From Lindgomyces ingoldianus (taxonomy: Eukaryota; Ascomycota; Dothideomycetes; Pleosporales; Lindgomycetaceae): 64,000 nt of DNA. The position numbers were made by a program, and so were the translations under genes. Below, in pieces: positions 1 through 9,480 of this stretch. Numbering within the stretch: the stretch's first letter is position 1; each line of letters begins with the position of its first letter. The notes under the pieces were generated by a model. That model was not told the DNA's origin. It saw only the letters and a list, made by a program, of their open reading frames with translations, and did no database searches. The DNA is taken from positions 1,054,827 to 1,118,826 of the forward strand of contig NW_022985168.1 of the NCBI RefSeq assembly GCF_010093535.1, in the 5' to 3' direction.

Positions 1-57
1 GGAATGCAGAATAGGGGGGTAACAAGAGAGAGTAAACCTTAGGGTTAAAGACAGAGG
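1..57. other. unassigned AT-rich sequence at window edge
   Basis: No coding sense is visible. This is the left flank of the solo LTR that starts at 58; its last five bases (AGAGG) are the left copy of that LTR's target duplication. Confidence 0.4.
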
Positions 58-347
58 TGTAACAGCGCAGGCAAGACAATAGGTTTAAATGCGGTAGGAA
101 TCCACTTAGAGGCATATAGGAGTGCGTGGGGACTCTAAACCTGGGAATGCTATTAACACCTATAGGCCTTATACAAAAGAATATTAGAAAACTACTAAGC
201 TAGCTACAGAGGCAAGGTGCAACTAAATACATAAGGGAATAGAGGTAACTGCAGAGGACTAGGTTAAGTTATAGTTAGGGCTAATACAGGGACCCTTTAG
301 ATAGGGTCTAAGCGACCTAAGATAGAACAATTTGTAGAATTATTATA
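58..347 (-). mobile_element. solo LTR of the LTR-S1 family
   Basis: The segment runs from TGTAACAGCGCAGGCAAG to a decayed end and is the reverse complement of the LTRs at 21560-22179 and 24959-25268. It is bounded by a perfect 5-bp direct duplication AGAGG (53-57 and 348-352), so it is a complete solo LTR left by recombination between two LTRs. No internal region is attached. The end at 347 (TATTATA) has decayed from TGTTACA by C-to-T/G-to-A changes. Confidence 0.85.
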
Positions 348-646
348 AGAGGTACAGAGGCTAAGGAGCCTATACACCTTGTGCTAAGCCCTTAGAGTAC
401 TTAGGGGTTAGATAGCTGTAACATAACTGTAACAAAGAAAGACTATTATAAGGGTAGGAACATGTTAAGAGCTAGAGCTAGCTATTATTTACATTTTTAG
501 CTATATTAGTGTGTTAGTAATTAGTTACATGCTATAGTTAAATGTTGTTATTATACATCTATTACCTGTCTAATACTACTCTGCTAAGCATTATGCTATA
601 ACTATTTTTTAACCTAGATAACTTACTTTAATGCGCTAACTATTAC
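348..646. other. AT-rich sequence without recognisable gene
   Basis: About 300 bases between two solo LTRs. Stops occur in all frames and no terminal repeats of a known family in the window match it. It is probably the body of an older degraded repeat that hosted both LTRs. Confidence 0.4.
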
Positions 647-810
647 TGTTGTGTAAGAAGAGCACAGGGACCTTGCGTTGCGCACATAGGCTTAGTGTCG
701 CGCCTGTGTTTTAGACAAGCAGCCTAAGACACTTAGCGCCTAAGCTCTCTATAAGCCTCTTATAGTTAATAGACTTGCTTCTTATTGCTCTTTAATTAGC
801 AGTTGTGATA
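647..810 (-). mobile_element. solo LTR, 164 bp (family also at 26974)
   Basis: It starts TGTTGTGTAAGAAGAGCAC and ends in CAGTTGTGATA, and is the reverse complement of the 162-bp LTR at 26974-27135. A perfect 5-bp duplication ATTAC flanks it (642-646 and 811-815). Two solo copies and no full-length relative are seen in the window, so the internal region of the parent element is unknown. Confidence 0.85.
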
Positions 811-859
811 ATTACTCTAAGCAAGCTTTGCTTTTACAGATTATTTATAAACTGTTGTA

Positions 860-1636
860 GTATTTTAATCTATAGTGCTTATTAAGCTTATAAGTGTACA
901 CCTATATATAATCTAGAATCTACTGTCTAGCTGCCTTAATTAGCTTTATTTAGACCTTTATCTAAAATTTTATTATCTAATAACTATCTAAGTGTATTGG
1001 CGTAGTGGTACAGAGCTCCGTCCTTACATAATAATCAACCAACAGCGGGGTACGGTCGGTGTTCGACCCCCACCTCGGTCAGCTTTAAGCCAGTTTTTAG
1101 ACTGAAACGTGAGGCGGCCTCTTCTGGCGCCACGTTGTTGCTGCTGGAAGGTCTAGTGTATATGGCTTAGCTGGCGTGGGCCACTAAGCGTCGTTATTTA
1201 TCCCGCGCCTCTGGGCCGCAGGTGGTCAGCCTCTGGCCGGTAACCGAGACATGCGCATAGGCGCCTCTGAGCTGCGGGTAGGTCATGTGACGCCTGGGAC
1301 ATGCGTCTGCTAAGAAGGGGGATAATGTAAGGCCAAGATGGCGCTTACGTGTAAGGCCGAGATGGTGCTTACGTGCGACGGGTATATATACTATTCTGTA
1401 CGCAATAATTAACTGTTGGTTAATTATTCGCACCTTTTTGGTTGTATTAGCGTAGTGGTACAGAGCTCCGTCCTTACACTAAGTGCGTTTTTTCTGCCAC
1501 TTTAAACATTTTATATAAAGAGTGCTTCTCTAGTTACTTTTAAGTTAATAGTAAAAGTAGTAGCTAGCTTTTATAAGGTGTCTTTTTTTTAAATAGCATC
1601 TTTATTAATGCTGCTTTATTTAGTGTTTTACTACTA
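860..1636 (-). mobile_element. Copia-1-like internal fragment (relic), interrupted by TRIM-1
   Basis: Positions of about 860-994 and 1486-1630 align closely and in order with about 10950-11225 inside the minus-strand Copia-1 element. It is therefore a piece of a copia pol region without visible LTRs. The reading frame is full of stops of the TAG/TAA type. TRIM-1 (995-1478) splits it, and T1-A inserted at its right side. Confidence 0.7.
995..1478 (+). mobile_element. TRIM-1, copy 1: miniature LTR-like element with tRNA-like A and B boxes
   Basis: The insertion is flanked by a 7-bp duplication CTAAGTG (988-994 and 1479-1485), and removing it restores the Copia-1 fragment. A full LTR-like unit lies at 1326-1478 (TGTAAGGCC to CCTTACA) with a TATA-like GGGTATATATAC and a palindrome (AATAATTAAC around TGTTG). 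A purine-rich tract TAAGAAGGGGGATAA sits directly before it at 1311-1325, as expected of a polypurine tract. The left end holds only the last 34 bp of the LTR (995-1028). That piece contains TGGCGTAGTGG (998-1008), a match to the pol III A box, and GTTCGACCCC (1061-1070) matches a B box. So it could be a SINE-like dimer instead. No coding sequence. A second copy lies at 55996. Confidence 0.65.
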
Positions 1637-2768
1637 ACGTACCTAACAGGTTGGCCGGCCACACGGGTTGGCCGGCCACTTTTGCTAAGCCCCTACTAAA
1701 CTCTACCTATCTATATAATGCCTTAACAACAACACTAGATTAAATCTTCTAAAGAATGTTAGATACAGCTTACTTTTTAGGCTTTTAAATAAGACTTAAA
1801 ACTCTCCTTGCAACGCGCTGCAGCTATCTATAATGTCTCTTACACAACACTAAGTAATTAACGTGCTAGACAGCCTTTATAAGCAGAATGCTAGCCTAAA
1901 TTAAGAAATCTAACTAAGCTTAAAAAGAAAGTAGTTGTTAAGTACATACTTAAGCTTATTACACGCAGATTTCCCCTTAGGCTTACAGCTAAAGCTAATA
2001 TAGCTAATTCCTTGCCTATAGAGCGCAATCTAGGCTAGGTTAGCTTAAACTAGCCTAGTATATAGGTTAAGCACTGCTTTAAGTTTATAATAAAGTTTAA
2101 TTATAAGTATAATTATAAAAGAGCGCTTTATAAGGATCTAGAGGTTATCTAGGGCTAGTTTTGCCTAGTAGCTAACATAAAAGCTAAGTATAGTATTTAG
2201 AATAAAGATAAGTATAACTTTAATAAGTTAAGCTTTATAATAGGCTAGATATTAACTAGAGTAGTTGTTATAGCTTTAAAGAGACAAAGACAGCTAAAGG
2301 TAATATAGTAAAGTAATAAAAAGTAGATAATAGTTATCTAGAGCATTAACATAATAAAGTAGGCTATAAAATTATAAAGCTTTAAGCAGTAAATAAGGCT
2401 ACTATACAACATAGATTACATAAAAGAAAGCAGATTTAGGTAAAAGAAACCTTAATAGTTAAAAATAAAGCTTGCCTAACTACTTTAAAGAAGTTTAGAG
2501 CGCGTAGTAATAGGAAGAAGCTAAAGAGGCAGGTGTGCGCTAAAGAAGGTAAGCTAAGTTAAAGGTAATATAGGCAGTGCAATTAAACTAGGCATAACTT
2601 GTGTACGTGTAAGCAAGTAGTAGAAGTAGACTTTAAATAATATCTTATGTTATATTACTTTATATAGGGCTAAAGTAGGCTGTTTTGCAAGAGAATAGGG
2701 TAGTTTTAGTGAGGGCTTGGCAAAAGTGGCCGGCTAACCTGTGTGGCCGGCTAACCTGTTAGGTACGT
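1637..2768 (+). mobile_element. T1-A, internally deleted Fot1/pogo-type DNA transposon
   Basis: TIRs begin ACGTACCTAACAGG and end CCTGTTAGGTACGT, with TA on both sides (1635-1636, 2769-2770), the duplication of Tc1/mariner elements. Each end carries the 14-mer GGTTGGCCGGCCAC twice (with RIP changes on the right). The plus-strand remnant encodes parts of a pogo-type transposase (HTH, CENP-B-like domain, the start of the DDE domain around a YNFDETGF-like motif). About 725 bp present in T1-B are missing between about 2350 and 2375, so the catalytic core is incomplete. Length 1132 bp, identical to T1-D. Confidence 0.85.
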
Positions 2769-2770
2769 TA

Positions 2771-3110
2771 GTTAAAGTTTTACTAGTAATGTATACTACC
2801 TACTATTCTAAGCTTTGCTTTTCTAAGACATTTATAAATTAGCGTAGTATGTTATCTTTAAGCACATGTAGTTTTAGAGACTCTATAAATTGCTATAGTA
2901 GGTTAAATACTTTAAATTTAGCTTCTTTACATTATTTAAAAAGTTAAAAGTATTTAACTTTTTTTTACTAGTATGCTAGAAGTTAATTAGTGGATGTATT
3001 ATTAATTAAAGTACAAAGTGCTAAAATTTTGTTAAGGTAGACTGTTTGCTTGTGTAGACAGCTTGCTTGTGAAATACGTTATAAAACATGTTACCTAAGC
3101 CTACGTATAT
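2771..3110. other. degraded repeat with a T2-like right end
   Basis: AT-rich and non-coding. At about 3045-3080 the sequence reads like a diverged T2 terminal repeat, ending GTGAAATACGT followed by TA. No matching left end was found; it may lie outside the window. This marks the edge between repeat block and gene island. Confidence 0.4.
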
Positions 3111-3259
3111 TCCCTTCTTATTCTTATCCTTGCCTCTTTCTCTTATTTACCATCCATCATTAGACTCCTGTATGAAGTTGAATTCCATGCCGCCTACATG
3201 GATATAGAATTACTGCGAAATTTGCACCCTTCTCAGGAAAGATCCTAAGAAAGTGGGAG

Positions 3260-3499
3260 TTATTTCAGACCTACTCTCACAAAATCCTTAGACATAGCAG
3301 CAGCAATCCGCATGCACTTCATGAGCTTCCAACGGCTATACGTACCTTCAACGTCTTCTAGCACTGGGGGAGGCAACTGCATCACTGTGTTGATCAAGCT
3401 AATGTAATAGGTTTGTAGAACAAAGATTATTCCTGACCATAAGCCTGCTAGGGGGATCTTGAAATTGGAAACGAGCGATAAAAAAGCACTTCCTACCAC
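3260..3499 (-). CDS. doubtful small hypothetical ORF, 79 aa
   Basis: An open frame of 79 codons lies downstream of VPS18 on the same strand, in GC-balanced sequence. The N-terminal half is hydrophobic (LAGLWSGIIFVLQTYYISL), the C-terminal half is basic. I do not recognise a family. It could be a small gene, an exon of a longer one, or chance. The whole stretch 3110-3629 otherwise holds only the 3' flank of VPS18. Confidence 0.2.
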   Translation of the reverse strand: MVGSAFLSLVSNFKIPLAGLWSGIIFVLQTYYISLINTVMQLPPPVLEDVEGTYSRWKLMKCMRIAAAMSKDFVRVGLK

Positions 3500-3629
3500 T
3501 AATCACCCAAAGCATACAAACTCGAATCCTAATTGCACGTGAACACAGGACAAGCAAGATTCTCAATAACGGCATATTGTCTATTGAGATATCTAAACTA
3601 CGCCCCGGCCCAAAGCATCTCCCTCAAAC

Positions 3630-6600
3630 CTACAGCGCCCATTCCTCTCTATCATCCATCGCGGAAATAAACGGCTGATCAATGAGCTTAATAGCCATTT
3701 CACTACACAACACACTGCATATAAAATAATTAGCAATGGCGATTAATACAGGCCGAAAACTTACCAAGAAGAACCTACAAGCGCATCAAGTTCTCGAATC
3801 GCTTTCTCCCTCTTCGCGCCTACACTCGCCCCCTTACTAACCTCTACCTGCAGTTCCGTAATCCGCTTTCCCCTCGCAATACCTGCTAGTTCAACAACTT
3901 TCTTCGCGAGACAATCGCTGTGGAATGCGTGCTGGCATGGAAACACAAAAAACTGTCTCGCCAATAGTGGTAGCCCACAGACATAGCATCTTTCCCCGGG
4001 TTCCACGATTGCGTACCGCTGTTCGAGGGCCTTGATGTCGGTTTTGATGTGCGCGGCAGTTTCTTCACTCTCATCCATTTCCTGTTTCAGCGCGTCGATT
4101 TTGCGCGAGTAGTCTTCGAGTGCGGCACAGATTTCCTCTTTGAAGTCATCGATCACCACGAAATCCGGGAAAAAAGGTATCAGATCCTCTATCCTTAGCA
4201 ATTCAACCCGGCGCAGGAATTCGATTGCGGTTTTGATGCCTGAGGATTGGGATATGACCTTCTTAGCGATAGCGAGCCAGAGTTTTTTTCGAAGCACTGG
4301 ATCGGTGTCAGAGCGGTCGGCGACACTGCTGGCGAGATCAACTTCGTCGTATTTGAGGGCGAGATCGACGGCTTGGACGTACTGGCCCATGGAGCTGTAG
4401 ATGTGAACGCAGCTCTGGACTCGCTTGTGCTGAATGCAAAGACGGAGGGCGAAGTCAGCGTCGTAGTTCTGTTCGTGGGCGTATGATTGGGCTTTTAGGT
4501 AGTCGAGAAGCGCAAATTCGTCGCAAGTCGGATGCGAGGCATAGATTGATATGAGTGTGTTGTGGACAGCGGCATCGGTCGATTGATGTTGGTTGATCTC
4601 AAAAGAAAGGTATCGCACGGCTTGGTTTAGGTTGAGTGGGATTTTGGTCATGTTGTTGTAGTTCAAAAAGGCTGGGATGAGCTTTTGAGCGTCCAGGTTG
4701 GCCTGCCTCATCATGATCTCAACGAGATCTACCGGTACATGGGCCATCAGGACGCTGCTGTACTTGTAAAAGATATCTGGGTTTGTTTGTTTTTTGAGCA
4801 CATCGAGAGACTCTTGCCATCGTTCCCTTTGGACCCAGTATGCGAGGACATAATTGTAATCATTGACAATGGTAGCAAAGAACAATAGTTCTTCTTCTCT
4901 TCCGTGGCTACTGATAACTTCGTACACCGTTTTGCGGTCAAGATCGGTCCTGTACTTTGTGGCAAAATCTTGGTATTCCTTCCTGATCACAGAAAGTTTG
5001 TCTTGAGTTTCCGCCGTGTTCATGCTCTCTGACAGTTCAGCCTTAGTTGTGATAGTATCATCGAGGGTGTTGAGCTTCGACATGAAAAGCTCGACAAGCC
5101 AAGTAGCTATCATCACTCTCTGCATGACTGCTGACTTCTTCAGAGTTGACAGCTTTGTCAGGAGATACTTCCGTAGAGCGTCTTGTTCTCCTTTGTCGAT
5201 GAATGCGAGAGCCACTTGCTCAAAGGGTTTCGTGCTCCGACCGTAAACTGATGCTGCCTCAAGATACTGTCCCTTTCCAACTAGGTAGTCGCCAGATGCT
5301 GTAGCCACAGTGTCTTTCTGAGATGAAGTTTTCGCGAATTGGGATGCTGCATCGAATTGCTGTGCTTTTAACAGAATCTTCCAGACGTCTCTACTCTCGT
5401 CAGTAATGACTATCTCGAATATTTCTTGAGTGGTGAAGAGCCAGTAAGTGTTCTTCTTGATATCTGCGACAAGCCCAAGAGCGCTTTGACCAGGCTCCAG
5501 TACACTTTGGTCCAGCACGACTGTATCGTCCAAGCGATTGATACCTACTACCCTTCCTTCAACCAACTGTAAAATATGCCATTGGCTGAGTATCATCGAA
5601 ATCACGGCATCTTGGGACCTCCTCGCGCGGCCACTAGCTCTCTGGGACTGTGGGATTTGAGATCTGGGGAGCATTTTTGATTCTGACAAGATCCTGCCAC
5701 CTAATTCGGAGGTATCTGCTGAGAGATACAGTTTTCCATGTAAAATACCCTGAGAAGTGAGCCAGGCGAATGCTCTTTCCGAAGCCGTATGATCCAAAGG
5801 TGGGTTATCTTGCATTTCTGGAGAAACGCTCAGACAGGAAGGAGCGCCGGGTGATACGTTTGACACTTCATGCACGGTGGCAGTCTCGATTTCGAATAGC
5901 TTCGAGAATATTGATCCGCTCCCCTCACTCCCATGACGCCCAATCTTTCCGGCGAAATGCATAAAAGTCGAAGGTGTTGCGACGATGACTCTCCTCAGGT
6001 CTGTTCTTCCAGGAATGATGTCCGTCCACAAGCCAATAATCGGCCCATCAATGGTTTTATACACCCCTTTTAGATATCTCTCTTCCCGCCTGTAGAATTC
6101 AGACGACGGCTCAATGTAGACTTCATAAACATTCCCATCTGACGCCCCGACGAGTATCTCTCTGGTCGATGCAGTAGGTGTTGACGGGTTCCACGACACA
6201 CTCTCTATATATACTCCTTTTAGACGGGATAGAGCTTTCGGGGTGCGTGACTGGGTGTGAAGGTAGTAGTTCTCGGCGAGGGTAGTGGTAATGATGAGGT
6301 GGGAGGCGGAGGGGTCGAGGAAGAGACGTCGTATTATTCCAATCTCACTGGGTTTCTTCGGGAGATCGATGTCTATTGCAGAGTGAGCATCTAGTACTAG
6401 CGCATTCATAGCTTTCACTTCCGATGTACGAACCATCGATGTCCGCGGGACTGTCGAGATCGATGCGCAGGATGCGACCAGTTGACAGAGCGAGGATTAA
6501 GACATTATTTGCAACCTCGGCGGCGACAAAGTCCGAAGCCACAGAGAACTGGAGCGACACACGTTCTATGTTAAACATAGGTAGCGAAACGTCAAGACTC

Positions 6601-6653
6601 TGTGGGTCGCTCGCGCTGGGCGCCACATAGCCGGTGGAGGTGCCGAAGTCCAT
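3630..6653 (-). CDS. VPS18: vacuolar sorting protein 18 (HOPS/CORVET subunit), three exons, 970 aa
   Basis: Vps18/Pep3 is a core subunit of the HOPS and CORVET tethering complexes, which dock late endosomes, vacuoles and endosomes before SNARE fusion. My model joins exons 6653-6434, 6372-3765 and 3714-3630. Intron 1 is 61 bp (GTTCGT to AATAG), intron 2 is 50 bp (GTAAGT to TGCAG). Both splices keep frame and join conserved text: LDSPADID with DIDLPKKPSE, and LDALVGSS with CVLCSEMAIKLID. The N-terminal part (about 20-400) is the Pep3/Vps18 beta-propeller region, starting with FNIERVSLQFSVASDFVAAE. The middle is a helical clathrin-like repeat region. The C-terminus is a RING-type zinc finger: CYVCG at about 869, CQHAFHSDC at about 886-895, and a last Cys pair CVLC at about 942-946 supplied by exon 3. 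Without intron 2 the last Cys pair would be lost. Start at 6653 is the only ATG in the open first exon that precedes the conserved block. Length fits the family. Confidence 0.93.
3715..3764 (-). other. VPS18: VPS18 intron 2 (50 bp)
   Basis: The donor is GGTAAGT and the acceptor TATGCAG on the minus strand, with TGCTAAT as a good branch-point candidate. Splicing turns a premature stop (TGG TAA) into a codon for the first Cys of the terminal CxxC. Confidence 0.85.
6373..6433 (-). other. VPS18: VPS18 intron 1 (61 bp)
   Basis: The donor is GGTTCGT and the acceptor GCAATAG. The junction codon is G|AC (Asp) and yields ADIDDIDLPKKP, matching the conserved fungal Vps18 N-terminus. Confidence 0.8.
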
Positions 6654-7140
6654 CGCTGGAGCTAAGTAACGATGGTTCCGGCTTTGAGGATGCGATCATG
6701 ATACTCTGGGAGAGCTACGGCGTGACATATTTCCACGGCTGTCTGCAGGGACGAGAGTTGGCATAGCCAGAGAATGCCGAAGCTGGCCCTTGGAGAATGA
6801 CGCCTACTTGAGCTTAAGCTTGACCGGAGATACTTCGGTAAGCTAGCCAAATAAGCTTCCTGGTTGCTAAAGTCCTCCTGCTCCTCTAGGATCCCTCTAC
6901 AAACTTCCTACAATGGTAATATGATCTGTACTACGTACTGTACCTATGGGATTATTAAACGTGCAGTGCGGCTTACAAACTTAGTACGTTCGTACTGAAC
7001 ACGTGACCGTTACGGTTCACTTTGTGCAGACTGGAGTACAGCCTGGTGGAAGCCCTGGTCAAGTCTTGATTGGGTACAGTGGGGAATGTGCGTGATTGAG
7101 GTTTATCTCAGGTGCTCAGTAGACTGTACAGAGAAGCTCG
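6654..7140. promoter_or_regulatory. presumed VPS18 upstream region
   Basis: GC-balanced, non-repetitive sequence upstream of the VPS18 start, up to the repeat block. It contains a CACGTG E-box-like site near 7000 next to a short imperfect palindrome (GTGACCGTTACGGTTCAC). No experimental promoter feature can be assigned. Confidence 0.35.
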
Positions 7141-7337
7141 AAGCCCCTAAGGACTCCGCAACTAGGAGGGGGACCTCTACTAGCTTCTTAACTAATAAGG
7201 CTAGCTAGTTAGAGGCTTAAAAGTGCTTTCTCTGTCCAGCTGTCTAAGAGACTTTTGTAATTTTTTTTAGGTAATATGTGATTACAAACCTCCTCTGCTA
7301 TACACTAGCTTAAATAAGAATTATTGTAGCTCTACTA
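7141..7337. repeat. left part of the outermost repeat of the 42-kb tower
   Basis: The sequence around 7225-7275 (CAGCTGTCTAAGAGACTTTT) recurs in inverted orientation at 49591-49630, just outside the other end of the tower. This suggests terminal inverted repeats of an old element into which T2-a, a solo LTR and T2-b inserted. Confidence 0.45.
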
Positions 7338-9100
7338 ACGTACTTTATAGGCGAGTTGCTTACACACCTAAGTTGCTTACTTTTGCTAAGACTCTACTAC
7401 ACTACTTTTTTTACACTAATGCATTTCTAACAACACTACTTAAATATGTTAAAATAATATTAGATATAGCTTACACTTTAGGCTTTTAAATAAAATATAA
7501 CATTTTTTAAGTAACATGCTATAGCTATCTATAAAGTTTTTTAAAAAAAATAATAAGTAACTAATATACTAAATAACTTTTTTAAGCTAATTATATAGCT
7601 AACTTATAAAAGCTAAATAATAATAAAAAGTAAGTAATTATTTAGCATATACTTAAGCTAGATGTGTAAGGATTTCCTCTTTAGCTAGCAGCTATAGCTT
7701 ACATAGCTAATTTTTTACACACTAAGCATAATATAAGCTATATTAGTATAAACTAGCTTAATATATTTATTAAGTGCTACTTAAAGCTTAAATTAAAGTT
7801 TAAGTATAACTATAACTATAAAAAAGCTTTTTATAATAATTTTATAATAATTTAAAACTAGTTTAACTTTATAAAGAATATTAAAGCTAAGTATAGCATT
7901 TAAAATAATAACATATATAACTTTAATAAAATAAAGTTTATAATAAGCTAAATATTTACTAAAGTAGTTATTATAAGTTTAAAGAGATAAAAATAGCTAA
8001 AAGTAGTCTAGCTAGGTAACTAAGAGGAGACAACAGCTATCTAGAGTATTAATACTAAAAAGTAGGCTATTTTGCTTTTTATTATTTTTTTAGAGTAGTA
8101 ATTACTTTTTAAACTAGTATAAAAAGAAAAATCTACTTTAAAATTAAGTTATTATAGTCTCTAAGTGTAGCTAGACTACTAATTAGCTTAGTCTAGACTA
8201 GTTAAAGCACTTTAATATATATAAAAGTATACTGTTAGCAGCTACTATCTACTAGTTATTAACAGCTATAAAAGCTATAATTTACTTTATTTTAAGTAAT
8301 ACTATAGAAATAATAAACTATTACTTATATTATAAAAATAAGGTTTTTACTATGCTTTAAAGTAGCGTATAGTACTATAATTACTTTTAGTAATATTTAA
8401 AAAAGGTTTTAAGACACTAGATTAGTTTTTTTTTAACTTATAATAAGTTATAATAAGCTTTAGTAGTTGTAAACTTTAAGTAATACTTTAAAACTTAAGT
8501 TATAATTAATGCTTATAAAAATAAAATTTTAAAAGTATATAACGTACCTAACAGGTTAGCTAGCTACACAGGTTGGCTGGCTACTTTTGCTAAGCCCCTA
8601 CCACACTCTACCTATCTACATAATGCTTTAACAACAACACTAGATTAAATCTTCTAAAGAATGTTAGATATAGCTTACTTTTTAAGCTTTTAAATAAAAC
8701 TTAAAACTTTTTTTATAACATACTATAGCTATTTATAATGTCTCTTACATAATACTAAGTAATTAACGCGCTAGACAGCCTTTAGAAGCAGAATGCTAGC
8801 CTAAATTAAAGAATCTAACTAAGCTTAAAAAAAAGTAGTTGTTAAGTATATACTTAAGCTTATTACACACAGATTTCTTTTTAGGCTTATAGCTATAGCT
8901 AATATAGCTAATTTCTTACGCGTAAAGCATAATCTAGGCTAGGTTAGCTTAAACTAGCCTAGTATATAGGTTAAGCACTACTCTAAGTTTATAATAAAGT
9001 TTAATTATAAGTATAATTATAAAAGAGCACTTTATAAAAATTTAAAGGTTATCTAAAGCTAGTTTTACTTAGTAGCTAATATAAAAGCTAAGTATAGTAT

Positions 9101-9480
9101 TGTTAGATTGAAGCACTGTTTCTAGGCTTCCTGAGATGAATGATGGGTTTGGATATGATGTATGGGATGATTGATTGATTGTATTAATCGTGTTGATTTA
9201 TCAATCCTTTTTCTGCTCTACTCGTGTTGCTCGGCTTTTGTTTTTCCGATCCGAGTCCCTCGCGCACTAGCCCTATGCGTGACCAGCTTGCAACATGCTG
9301 CAATTTGCTGCAATTTGCTGCAACATGCTGCAAAATGCTGCAAAATGCTGCAAAATGCTGCAAAATGCTGCAAAATGCTGCAATTTGCAGCAACATACTG
9401 TTCGAGCTTATTGCTCGTACTATGTAGCAGCTTTCGTCAAACGTTCCTCCTGTCTTGACAGTAGGTGCGCATATCTGACA
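9101..9480 (-). repeat. Copia-1 copy 1, left LTR (380 bp) with 10-bp minisatellite
   Basis: It contains a tandem run of about 11 units of a 10-bp motif (TGCTGCAAAA and variants) at 9291-9400. The partner LTR at 15398-15727 has about six units; the 50-bp length difference equals five units. Confidence 0.88.

Noticed and set aside
995..1080. Possible functional tRNA gene
   Set aside because: A and B box matches exist, but the acceptor, anticodon and T stems do not pair; treated as a tRNA-like part of TRIM-1.
6662..6850. Additional upstream exon of VPS18 (62-codon frame)
   Set aside because: No splice pair joins it to exon 1 convincingly, and the conserved N-terminus is complete from 6653.
9270..9410. 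Regular 10-bp repeats resembling a CRISPR-like or coding repeat (LQNAAKCC-type peptides)
   Set aside because: They are a tandem minisatellite inside a copia LTR, in all three LTR copies; no spacers, and the peptide repeats are by-products of the DNA repeat.
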